Below are positions 8,317-17,400 of a stretch of 39,518 nucleotides of DNA, one piece after another. The notes under the pieces were generated by a model, which worked only from the letters and a program-made list of their open reading frames with translations, was not told the origin of the DNA and searched no databases. The stretch covers positions 1 through 39,518 of the forward strand of contig CALWXB010000016.1 in NCBI GenBank assembly GCA_944385405.1, written 5' to 3'. The position numbers were made by a program, and so were the translations under genes. The first letter of the stretch is position 1, and each line of letters begins with the position of its first letter. This DNA comes from an uncultured Oscillospiraceae bacterium (GTDB lineage Bacteria; Bacillota; Clostridia; Oscillospirales; Oscillospiraceae).

Positions 8317-8348
8317 AAATTGAACAAAATTTTTATTTTGTTCAATTT
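8317..8348. repeat. Perfect 14-bp inverted repeat upstream of the recombinase gene
   Basis: AAATTGAACAAAAT (8317-8330) and its exact reverse complement (8335-8348) flank a TTTT spacer, in a local AT-rich patch 47 bases upstream of the ATG at 8270. It could be an operator, a recombinase binding site or a leader-RNA hairpin. It does not resemble the dif consensus. Confidence 0.75.
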
Positions 8349-8452
8349 CGTGTATCCCCGCAAAGCCTCCTTCCCCAGATGATAAAATACCCGCTGTCGG
8401 GCAAGCTATGGATATCACACACGATAAAATGACAGGAAGCGAGTGATGATGC

Positions 8453-8665
8453 ATGAATTTCATTCCCTGTACCAGTGCGTGTGTCTATCAGTCGGATGGA
8501 TGCTGCATGCTGGAAAGCGCCAGTGCAGCCGGGATACCGTCTCTGGGCGGTGCCTGTGTGCATTTCATTCCCGCCGCAGAGCCGCTCGGATCGCCTCACC
8601 GATATTGTGTGCCGGGATCAGCTCCAGCCCCGGATAAGACTCCGCCGCACGGTGCGCCGGAATGA
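8453..8665 (+). CDS. Small Cys-rich protein, antisense to the radA 3' end
   Basis: Possible 70-residue protein. It carries the pattern C-x-YQ-x-DG-x-C-x-L (ACVYQSDGCCMLESA) followed by GGACVHFIPA. I recognise this from very short Clostridia proteins often misnamed hydroxymyristoyl-ACP dehydratase, whose function is unknown. The ATG is fixed by an in-frame TGA just upstream. AGGAAG at 8434-8439 is a weak, somewhat distant ribosome site. The last third (after about residue 42) overlaps the 3' end of radA on the other strand and has low-complexity composition. That suggests the original C-terminus ended earlier or that the tail is not conserved. It could be a chance frame, but the Cys pattern argues for a real gene. 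Confidence 0.5.
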   Translation: MNFIPCTSACVYQSDGCCMLESASAAGIPSLGGACVHFIPAAEPLGSPHRYCVPGSAPAPDKTPPHGAPE

Positions 8666-9932
8666 CGCATCTCCGGAAACCCAGCCTGTGTACCTCGGAG
8701 ATGCGCTGATCCAGGTGATTGACGGTACGCAGCTCCCCCGTCAGTCCAACCTCTCCGATGGCCACCAGGTCCCTTGGAACGGGCCTGTCCAAATAACTGG
8801 AAGCCAGCGCCACCACTGCGGCCAGATCTGCAGCGGGCTCGTCCAGCCACAGTCCGCCGATGATGTTCAGATAGGCGTCACAGGCAGAGACCTTGAGCCC
8901 TCCCCGCTTCTCCAGCACCGCCATCAGCATGGCTGCCCGGTTGTAGTCAAATCCGTTGCTGGTGCGGCGGGGACTTCCTCCGGCGCTGCCTACCACCAAA
9001 GCCTGGATCTCCGCCAAAACGGGCCGTGCACCCTCCATGACACAGGTAACACAGGTCCCGGGTGCATCATCCGGACGCCCGGAGAGCAGCATCTCCGAAG
9101 GATTCTCCACCTCTGCAAGGCCTGAATCCCGCATTTCAAAAACCCCGATCTCGTTGGTGGCACCAAAACGGTTTTTGGCCGCCCGCAGGATGCGGTAGGA
9201 TGTGTGCTGATCCCCTTCAAAGTAGAGCACACAATCCACCATGTGTTCCAGTACCTTGGGGCCGGCAATGGAACCCTCCTTGTTGACGTGACCAATGACA
9301 AAAATCGTGATCCCCTGCCCTTTGGCCAGCTGCATCAATGCCATGGTACACTCCTTCACCTGGCTGATGCTGCCGGCCGGAGATTCCAATCCGGTATTGT
9401 AAAGCGTTTGGATGGAGTCTACGATCAAAACATCCGGCGCTTCTGCCGCCACGGACTCCAGCACATCTCCCAAACTAGTCTCAGAGATCACATACAGGCT
9501 GCTGCTTTCCACACGCAGGCGCTTGGCGCGGAGCTTCAGCTGATGCTCGGATTCCTCGCCGGATACATATAAGACCTTGGAAAATTCGCATAGTTTGCTG
9601 CAGATCTGCAGCATCAGCGTGGACTTTCCGATACCGGGAGCACCACCCACCAGCACCAGCGACCCCTTCACTGCGCCGCCGCCCAGCACCCGATCCAGCT
9701 CCCCCATTCCTGTTGGAAAGCGGATCTCCTCATCGGTCTTAAGCTCTGTCACCGGACAGGCGCGGCGCGGGAATGCGCCTCCGCCTTTTCCGGAAGCCTG
9801 ACTCCGCAGCGGTTTAACGGGTTCCGGCTGCTCCACAATGGTATTCCACGCTCCGCAGGCAGGGCACTTCCCCGCCCATTTGGGCGTCTCATTTCCGCAG
9901 GATGTACAGTAAAACATCGTCTTTTGCTTCAT
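8565..9932 (-). CDS. radA: DNA repair protein RadA (RecA-like ATPase)
   Basis: Branch-migration ATPase that processes recombination intermediates. It has 455 residues, the usual length. An N-terminal C4 zinc finger (YCTSCGNETPKWAGKCPACG) is followed by the RecA core with Walker A GGAPGIGKST and Walker B VLIVDSIQTL. The diagnostic RadA motif KNRFG sits in AAKNRFGATNEIG, and the Lon-protease-like C-terminal domain begins around ALVVGSAGGSPRR. The open frame extends far upstream, but the ATG at 9932, after GGAAGGAAACGAATC, starts directly before the zinc finger. Its start overlaps the cwlD stop (ATGA), so the two are translationally coupled. Confidence 0.96.
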   Translation of the reverse strand: MKQKTMFYCTSCGNETPKWAGKCPACGAWNTIVEQPEPVKPLRSQASGKGGGAFPRRACPVTELKTDEEIRFPTGMGELDRVLGGGAVKGSLVLVGGAPGIGKSTLMLQICSKLCEFSKVLYVSGEESEHQLKLRAKRLRVESSSLYVISETSLGDVLESVAAEAPDVLIVDSIQTLYNTGLESPAGSISQVKECTMALMQLAKGQGITIFVIGHVNKEGSIAGPKVLEHMVDCVLYFEGDQHTSYRILRAAKNRFGATNEIGVFEMRDSGLAEVENPSEMLLSGRPDDAPGTCVTCVMEGARPVLAEIQALVVGSAGGSPRRTSNGFDYNRAAMLMAVLEKRGGLKVSACDAYLNIIGGLWLDEPAADLAAVVALASSYLDRPVPRDLVAIGEVGLTGELRTVNHLDQRISEVHRLGFRRCVIPAHRAAESYPGLELIPAHNIGEAIRAALRRE

Positions 9933-10657
9933 GATTCGTTTCCTTCCGATAGACCTTTGAAGAATCCGGCAGTGATGGCCACGGCCAGCCTGCACTGATG
10001 ACCGGCTTGCTGCAGGCGCAGCGTTTCCTCCGGATTGGACAGGAATCCGCATTCTACCAATACTCCAGGGGCCGTAATCTGCCGCATCAGGTAAATGGTG
10101 GAAGCAATGGGTTTTGCTTCTTTTGCCCGATGAGTATTGATGGCTTGGTTCAGTGCATCCTGAATGGATACCGCCAATCTCTCGGCACCAGCCTGCTGAT
10201 TCCAAAACGCCTGCGCACCGTAAGTCACTACAGAGGACGGCAGGCTGTTTTGATGGATGCTCAGCAGCATCGCTCCGGGAATTCCATTGACAATCTCCAC
10301 TCGTTGGCGAAGATCCGATGCCTTTTTCTCTTGAATGGTCCTGGCCTCTTCCTGGTGGATGGACACATCCGCTATCCGGGTCATCTGCGTTTTGACGCCG
10401 GAAAAGCGCAGCAGTTCCTGCAGGCGCAGCGCGATCTCCAAATTGAGTCCGCTCTCCTCCACTCCGTCGGGCGATACGGCGCCGCCATCCTCCCCGCCGT
10501 GTCCCGGGTCCAGTACCACGGTAAGCGCTGCTGCTTCCGATGCAGAAAAGACAGGTTTCGCGATCTGACTCTCCAAAAACGCAGTACTTCCCAGAAAGGC
10601 AATGCAGCAGGCTGCAGCCGCCAGGAGAAGCCAGCGCTTGCTTATCACGATGATCAT
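9929..10657 (-). CDS. cwlD: CwlD-type N-acetylmuramoyl-L-alanine amidase
   Basis: Zinc amidase_3 protein of 242 residues. CwlD-type enzymes act in spore cortex synthesis, helping to form muramic-delta-lactam. An N-terminal membrane or signal segment (SKRWLLLAAAACCIAFLG) precedes the catalytic domain. Zinc ligands and catalytic residues appear in VLDPGHGGEDGG (His), EESGLNLEIA (Glu), LLSIHQNS (His) and VLVECGFLSN (Glu). An upstream in-frame ATG at 10705 exists, but the G-rich ribosome site just before 10657 and the position of the membrane segment favour 10657. It is coupled to radA by a 4-base overlap and divergent from the cotJ operon, which supports a spore-former. Confidence 0.9.
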   Translation of the reverse strand: MIIVISKRWLLLAAAACCIAFLGSTAFLESQIAKPVFSASEAAALTVVLDPGHGGEDGGAVSPDGVEESGLNLEIALRLQELLRFSGVKTQMTRIADVSIHQEEARTIQEKKASDLRQRVEIVNGIPGAMLLSIHQNSLPSSVVTYGAQAFWNQQAGAERLAVSIQDALNQAINTHRAKEAKPIASTIYLMRQITAPGVLVECGFLSNPEETLRLQQAGHQCRLAVAITAGFFKGLSEGNES

Positions 10658-10822
10658 GGACCATCCCCCCTGCCGGAATCTTATGGCGGGGGGATCGTCC
10701 CTCATGACAAATTATAGCGGTTCACCATTCCGAAATCAAGGGCAGGCTCCTCCACCGCTGCTGCCGCATAGTCTGTAACAGGCGCGGAGCCATTCCGCGC
10801 GCTCTTCAAAAGGAGGTATCCA

Positions 10823-11284
10823 TTGCCTATGGAGAACCAGAAACCATCCGCCACCCCCTGCGGCTCCGATCAGGGCTCCCTGCCCGGCTGCTGCGCGTCG
10901 CTGGCGTTTCCCTTTATTGCTATGCAGGAATCGAACCCCGTGCGGCTGAGCCGGATGGAAGCTCTCCAGACCGGTACGCTGTTCCCCGGTCTGGATCTGC
11001 CTTTCAAAGCGGCCATCCAGGCCAAAACGAAGATGGCCAACACAGCGCTTGTAGAGCTGATGGCCCTGGACTTTGCCGTGGATGAGCTGGGATTGTATCT
11101 CACCACCCACCCGCAGGATCAGGAGGCACTGCAGCTGTATTGGTCCTATATCAAACTCTCGGAAGAGGGCCGGGAAAAATACAAAAAGACCTACGGTCCC
11201 TTGCTGCAGACCGACCTGACACCTGAAGACGGCTATGCCTGGCTGCAGGATCCGTGGCCCTGGGACAAAGGAGGGAACACGTAA
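10823..11284 (+). CDS. Fused spore coat protein CotJA-CotJB
   Basis: Protein of 153 residues joining two normally separate coat proteins. Residues ~24-66 look like CotJA (LAFPFIAMQ ... EALQTGTLFPGLDLPF). After a short linker, residues ~68-150 look like CotJB (LVELMALDFAVDELGLYL, THPQDQEALQLYWSY). In B. subtilis cotJA, cotJB and cotJC form one mother-cell operon encoding inner coat proteins. The start is TTG at 10823, six bases after AAGGAGG, or ATG at 10829 with a longer spacing. CATAGTCT at 10767-10774 resembles the -10 of sporulation sigma E/K promoters, but no convincing -35 was found. The stop overlaps the cotJC start by one base. Confidence 0.83.
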   Translation: MPMENQKPSATPCGSDQGSLPGCCASLAFPFIAMQESNPVRLSRMEALQTGTLFPGLDLPFKAAIQAKTKMANTALVELMALDFAVDELGLYLTTHPQDQEALQLYWSYIKLSEEGREKYKKTYGPLLQTDLTPEDGYAWLQDPWPWDKGGNT

Positions 11285-11397
11285 TGTTTGTATACGAGAA
11301 AAAACTGCAGTATCCGGTACGGATCAAAAATACCAATCCCAAGCTGGCAGCACTGATCATCTCCCAATACGGCGGACCAAATATCAATAAACTATAA
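11284..11397 (+). pseudogene. cotJC: 5' fragment of cotJC, interrupted by the prophage
   Basis: CotJC is a manganese-catalase-like spore coat protein of about 190-200 residues. Here only the start is present: MFVYEKKLQYPVRIKNTNPK continuing to IISQYGGPN, a near-perfect match to the family N-terminus. The normal text would continue with G-E-L-A-A-S after GGPN or GGPD. Instead the frame reads four unrelated codons (INKL) and stops at 11395-11397. The phage late-operon terminator and genes begin immediately after. An AAGGAGGGAACACGTA ribosome site precedes the ATG, so translation signals are intact. Either the gene is permanently broken, or it is restored when the prophage excises, as in the sigK and spsM systems. 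Confidence 0.88.
11371..11397. other. Left prophage-host junction (att site) within cotJC
   Basis: Similarity to CotJC is lost at or just before 11383 (codon 34). The recombination core therefore lies at or slightly upstream of that point, probably within the GGCGGACCAAAT stretch encoding Gly-Gly-Pro-Asn. The partner junction is outside the window, so the exact core cannot be fixed. Confidence 0.75.
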
Positions 11398-11430
11398 AAA
11401 GGCAAGCGGGAATCAGCTTGATTCCCGCTT
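11396..11430 (-). terminator. Terminator of the phage late operon at the prophage edge
   Basis: Perfect 12-bp stem (11404-11415 with 11419-11430). On the minus strand it is followed by GCC and a T run (11400-11396). It lies between the stop of the giant polyvalent gene and the cotJC fragment and would shield host DNA from late phage transcription. Confidence 0.88.
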
Positions 11431-11435
11431 ACCTT

Positions 11436-14400
11436 CTATCCATCCAGCCTGGGGATGATGTTCCAGGGATCATACTCCGACCGACCGTACCATGGCGCGT
11501 CGTCCAGCGTGCTTTCCTTGTATCCCGCAGCGTAGTACAGCGCCGTTTTCTGGGCGTTGTTCAGGTCCATGGAGTCGATGAACTGCATCACCTTCCGCTT
11601 CAGGGAGCCGCTGATGGTCTTTCCCATGGGGCCCTTGTCTGTGCTGAGGCCAGAAATGCCCTCCAGGAAGGAGACGAACTGTTCCGGCGTCACACCGCTC
11701 TGATAGGCGTCCGCAAGACCCTCATATTCCGATTCGGTCATCACTACCCGCAAGGCTTCCATCTGTTCCCGTTCCGACAATCCGGCACGCACCATTTCAT
11801 GATACTTTTGGTATCGACTTGTCTCCGCTTCTTTTCCTTCCCATTCCATTGCACGGAACAAAATTGCTGTGGCCGGATCGATTCTCTCCGCTTCTACCTC
11901 AAGCATCCATTTCGGAGGTGTGTAGTCGCTTACGCTGGCACGCGCCATGGCGTCCGCATAAGAATATATTTCATCTATTGCATGAACTTTTCCCTCATCT
12001 GTTAAAGTTTCAAATGCTGCATTTTCCATAATATCAGTGATAATCTGATATGAATCGTTTCCTCTTTTTGTCGCATACCGGATATATTGATCCGCAGTAA
12101 GATCAATTCGTTCCCCGTCCACAGTAAAATATCGAGGCGCCCTGTCCGGCAGAACGTCTCTGCTTCCGGTTCTTGAGTAGATTTCCTGGATTTCCTGATC
12201 CACCGGTGTCTCATTTACCTCGGAAAGGTAGGCTGGGTTGAAAAAGTTGTTGAGAATCCTATACGGCAGGTCTCCTGTTTGTTCTTCTCTTCCCCAGGCG
12301 TCAATATACGGAACCTGCTGGTAGTCCAAAATCGGGATCCTGGAGGATGCTCTTCCCAACGCATATTGGATATCCGTTGGGATTCCGCTGTTTTTGTCCG
12401 TATAGGTACTCATTCTCTTGCTCTCAAAGGATCGTTCAATCTGCCCGCCGAGTGTCGGTAGCGCCTGAGTAAAATAAGAGACGATTACAGAAGGAATCAT
12501 GGCGAGCAGTTTCGGCCCGTCAGAAAAGGAGACACTTTCGATCAGGTCGTTCACACCCTGGAGCATGGACAGTTCCAAAAGCGGGCTGGCCGTTGAGACC
12601 AGTGCGGTCATTATCGCTTCTGCATCCATTCCCTCTTCTCCCATGGCGGAAGCTAATTCCACACCCATGAAGAATGGCAAAGACTCCGGAGCCAACCAAT
12701 CCAACGTGACAGATGCGCCGTCCGGCAGTTCCAGAGAGTAAGGCTGGTGTCCCAGCAGTTCATTGTATGCATCCTCCTTGCTGTCTCCGGAACCGCCGCG
12801 AATCAATCCTTCGCTGAATAAGTACGCGCCAAGTCCCATCAGGGCAGATCCGGTAAGTCCGGCAGCAATGCTGTCTATTGCTTCCGCTGCCGTCTTTTTT
12901 CCATTCTTGACTTGCCAGCAGTCATAAGTAAGTGCCTTTGCAAGTCCAGCTGGGCTGTACTCCAAACCTCTTGCTAAGATGTTGGCCGGTGTGCGGCGGA
13001 ATGGAAGAACAGCTTCTCCGATGAACCCGAGAGAATCAGCAATTTTTACAAATCGGTTGGAGATGGCGTTTGTGTCCTGATAAGTAGCTTTCAGTGCCTC
13101 TTGGCTTGCATACTCTCTGGCCCGTACCAGAATTTCCGGATCCACTTTTCCTGTTTCTAGCTGTGCAGCTGACACTCCGTTGGCTCGCAAATATCCGGCC
13201 AGAGAATCTGCATAAGTGATGCGCTTGAACAGAGTGTCTTCAAGCTCCAAGACGGCGGAATTACCTTTTCTCAGTCTCTCCAGTGGCTGAAGCCTAAAAA
13301 TGGTCCGGCGGCGCTGTATCTCGGTTTCCGGTTTCTCGCTATATTGATTTCCACTCAATACATCCGCAACATTTTCAAAGTCCTTCCAGGCGCTTCGATA
13401 AAGCTCGGGCGATGCTGCAAACGATTTTGTCCTCTCCACGCTATGACCTGCTTTTTCAAGTCCAGCCTCGATTGCTGCCGCAATTTCGTTTTTCACCATT
13501 CGGAGCGGCTGGAACCCAATGTTTCCCACTATGTTTCGAATATGGGTGCGGGGATTCGTCAGCATGGACATGTAGCGCCAGGCCCGCCATCTCTCCTTCC
13601 AATCCGCCGGCATTTGATTGGCAATGTCCTGATAGATGGCATCCAGCGCCGCTGCCTGCTCCGCCGCGTTCTCCGCATGCAGATAGGCGTCCGACAACTC
13701 CGTGTCTATCGTGATTTGATCCTGCCCCGTCAGCTCCTTTGTCAGTCTCTCCCCATAATCCAACGAACTTTTGAACCAATCATCAAATGCCTGAAGGGCC
13801 TTTGGATTATTTTCAAATTCCTTTGACAAGGTGGCTTTCGCCGCCTCCCAGGCTTCCTGATAGGCATCCTGATTCTGAAACAGATCCCGGATCCGTTCCA
13901 TTTCTGAACGCCCGCCGGCAACAGCCCCCTTCGGAGCCGTCTCAGCTGCAAATTTTCGCAAATCCGAAAGGATCGTCTGCGTCACAGTCCTTGTCCGCTG
14001 TTTTGGTTCCTTGGTTCTTGCGGCAAGGCTATCTGCCAGTTCCTCCCCCACTTTCTGCATCCACTGATCTACAGGTACATTGTCTGTCGCTTTCGGTTTC
14101 TTCCTTGTTTTAGAACCTTTACCGGCCGTTTTCCGCATATCACCGGTTCCAGCATTTCCATATCCACGCTCGCTTCCGGTGAACTCCGGTCCGCTCTGTG
14201 TGGTATTCGTGCTGCTTCCGCTCTGCATCCTCCGGATTTTTCCGGTATAGGTTTCGTTGATCCGGTTTACCTCCTTTTGGAGCATGTACAGTTTTCCGGA
14301 TGGAGTCAGTGTTTTCAAAATCCGCATAGCCTGCGTCGCTCTGGCACCGTTCCGAGCCGATACAGACAGATCATACGCCAAATCCAGCGCCATTTTTGTA

Positions 14401-17400
14401 TTGCCCGCATTAGCCGCTGCATTGTAGAGGACTGTTCCCAGAGCCGTGATCTCCTCAGATGCTTTCCCACTGTTCACATCCTCCTTGAATTTTGCCACTG
14501 CCCCGGTAAATCCAAGGCGCTGAATCGTCTTTTCCGCTCGGTCTCGCACCGTTTTGTTTGCAACGGGGATAAAGGAAAACTTCCCATCCACAACAGCCTG
14601 CCCAATTTCTCCTACTGCGCTGTCCGGTGTTGCCGCCGCCTCCAGGATTGTCCTTGCAGAGTACGAGACCTTATTTCCCGATTCCGTACGACTTGGAACG
14701 TCGATTTCTCTGGCGGGCTTTTCACCAGTTGGAATTGCTCCGTATTCGTTCAGCTTGTTGGTATATGGGTCGAATCCGGCCTTTGCAGCGCCTATCGAAT
14801 CTCTTCTGGCATCTCCGGAAGGATCCTCCCCGCCCAGCACCCTGGTCACCAGATCCACGTCCGCCGGGTCCGGCGTCCCCGAATTGACAGGTTCCGCGTC
14901 TTGTGGTATCGTAAAATCAGAATAGGAAAGACCTTGCGGCGGCACGCTTCGGGCGTTATGTGCGGGGCCGGTGAGATCACTGGCATCGTAGTACTCCGTA
15001 ACATGCGGGTCTTTCCTTTTCTGTTTGTACAGAGTATCCGTTTGGATGGAATGTGTCCCATCAGATACCGCCTGCATCGTCACATACTGATTGCCGATTT
15101 GCTTTTCGAAGATCAGGACGTCTCTGCCTCTGGAATCCCGGTCCGGTGAAAGCCGCACATGATCCGGCTCCGCCAGCACCTCCGGGATCCGCGCAATATC
15201 CTCCGCCGTGACAGCAGATTGACCTCTTGCGGACTCCGAAGCGGCATCCCCGTGGTTTTTGATAATATGGCGCACATTGTCACTGGGCAAAATCGCCCGG
15301 TATCCCGTTATATCAACTCCGGTATCTTCCCAAACTCTTCGAGCCACTGTATCAGGAACTTTTCCAAGGTAAGCCCTGTCTGCACTTTGTTTGACGGCCA
15401 GGGCGTTTTTGACAAAGGAAACCGCATCGGAAAAGGTAGAGATGATTTTGTTTCTCTTTCCGCTGCTGAGATTGATCTTTTCCTGATCTGTCAGGGCTGT
15501 CAAGCCGTTTTCATTTACTGCCGTTCCGGGTACTGGGGTGGTGTTTTCTTTGCTCCGCAGTGTCCCCGTCTCCTCCCCGCCGCTGAGGATCCTGGCCACC
15601 AGGTCCACGTCCGCCGGGTCCGGTGCCCCCTGTTTGACAGATTCCGCGCCTTGTGGTATAGTAAAATCAGAATTGAGGGGACGCGTACCCTCAACCGGAG
15701 CTGTTTCTTGCCCACCTGCAGCGGGATCTCGACCCGTGTCAGCATCTGTGGCAGGAAACAGCTCTATTTCATTTAATTTGTGGGTACGGTAGTTGTTGAC
15801 GTCGGGGAATACTTCTACGTCAAAGGACACCATATATGACCTGCCGTTGATCTTGGCCAGCGTTTCAAAATAATCATACCGAACGGTGTTCTTTTGCTTG
15901 CTCCCGTGCTGTACATATTGGCCGCTGCCCACATACTCGCCGTTTTGCACCACCTGCGGAAGGATGTCCAGCAGCGCCAGCTTCTCCGCTGTCAGGTTGG
16001 GGTCGCTGATGACTTTTCCGGGTACACTACCCGGAATATCCACGGTGTAGGGCCTGCCATCAAAGGTGACGCCGGATACCGGCACATTCTTCGATGGTTT
16101 GAATACCGCTTTATAGGCGTTCTTCAGCGTGGCTTTAAAGCTCTTCTCTAGAGCAGCGCCTTCCGGCCCATAGGATCCGTTGATCAGATTTTGCGCCGCC
16201 TGTACGCTGCCGCTGTCCACTGTGACGGCGGCGGTACTTTTTTGCGTCTGCACCGGTGTCTTTCCCTGGTATGGTTTCTGGATGACGGTCACCCGTCCGG
16301 CCTGCACCGATCCCGTCTCCGTTCCTCCATTGAGGACCCTGGCCACCAGGTCCACGTCCGCCGGGTCCGGCGTCCCCTGTTTGACAGACTCCGCCGCTTC
16401 CGTTTCGGGGGCGGCATTTTCCTTTCCCTGTACGCGTCCCATCCCCACGTCCACCGCGCCGCCGACGCCGCCCAGCACCGCGCCGATGGCCGCGTCGCGC
16501 AGCGCGTCGCTGAGGTCGAAGCGGGCGTCGGGGTCGTAGGTGGCCCGCTGCAGCACCGGCTGGAACACGTCCTCCACGAACTCCTCGCTTCCCTCACCGA
16601 TGGCGGAGGCCGCGATCTTCCCCATCGCCGTCTGGGAGAGCTTTTGCATGGTCTGCACGGCGGTGCTCTCCCCGAACCGGCTCACCAGCGTGCCCGCCAG
16701 CTTGTCCGCCGCGCCGGCGCCGAAGGCCTTGCGGAAGGGCGATGCCACGTTGGAGATCTTCTCCGTGGCCACGGAAAGCGCCGCACTGGCTGTGCCGTAC
16801 GCCAGCTGCTGCCCCAGGTCTGCGCCTTCCTGTCTGGCCTTCTGCGTGCTGCTGCCGAATGTGCGAGCCGCCACTACCGGCATTGCGCTTCCGCCGGTCA
16901 ATGCTACCAGGCCGATGTCTCCCGCCAGCTGCACGCCGGCCGCGCCTGCGTCCACCAGGAAGGACCCCACCGCGCCTGCGCCCTCCTTGGCGTCCGCCAG
17001 ATCCTGCGCGGCGGAATCCGCCAGTTCATCCGCCGTCCCATACACGTCGGAGATCACCCGGGAGATGGGCGCATGGGTGGCCTCCGCGCCCTCCCGATAG
17101 ATCCCGGCCCGCTGCTCCGCCCGCTGGGCCAGCATCTCCAGCCGCTGCTTCCCAGCCGCGTCCAGGACGGTGCCGTCGTCCAGCGTCCCCCGGGAGAGCA
17201 TCTCTCGGTAGTGGGCCGCGTTTTCCGCCTCCTGGACCGATTTCCGGTACTCCTGGCTGTTAAGGGTGTCCAGATGTCTGGCCGTATCCAGCAGCACGCC
17301 TCCGGCGTTGGAAAAGGCCGCGCCGGTGCTCTTCACCGCCCCGGAGACGGTGTCCGCCACCCGTCCGGACAGCGTCGGCATTTTGGCGGTCCCGGAGGCG

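Noticed and set aside
8317-8348. dif recombination site
   Set aside because: The inverted repeat is perfect, has a 4-nt centre and no similarity to the dif consensus with its 11-bp imperfect arms and 6-nt centre.
9933-10664. Longer RadA start upstream of 9932
   Set aside because: The frame is open by chance over cwlD. The zinc-finger start, ribosome site and normal length all fit the ATG at 9932.
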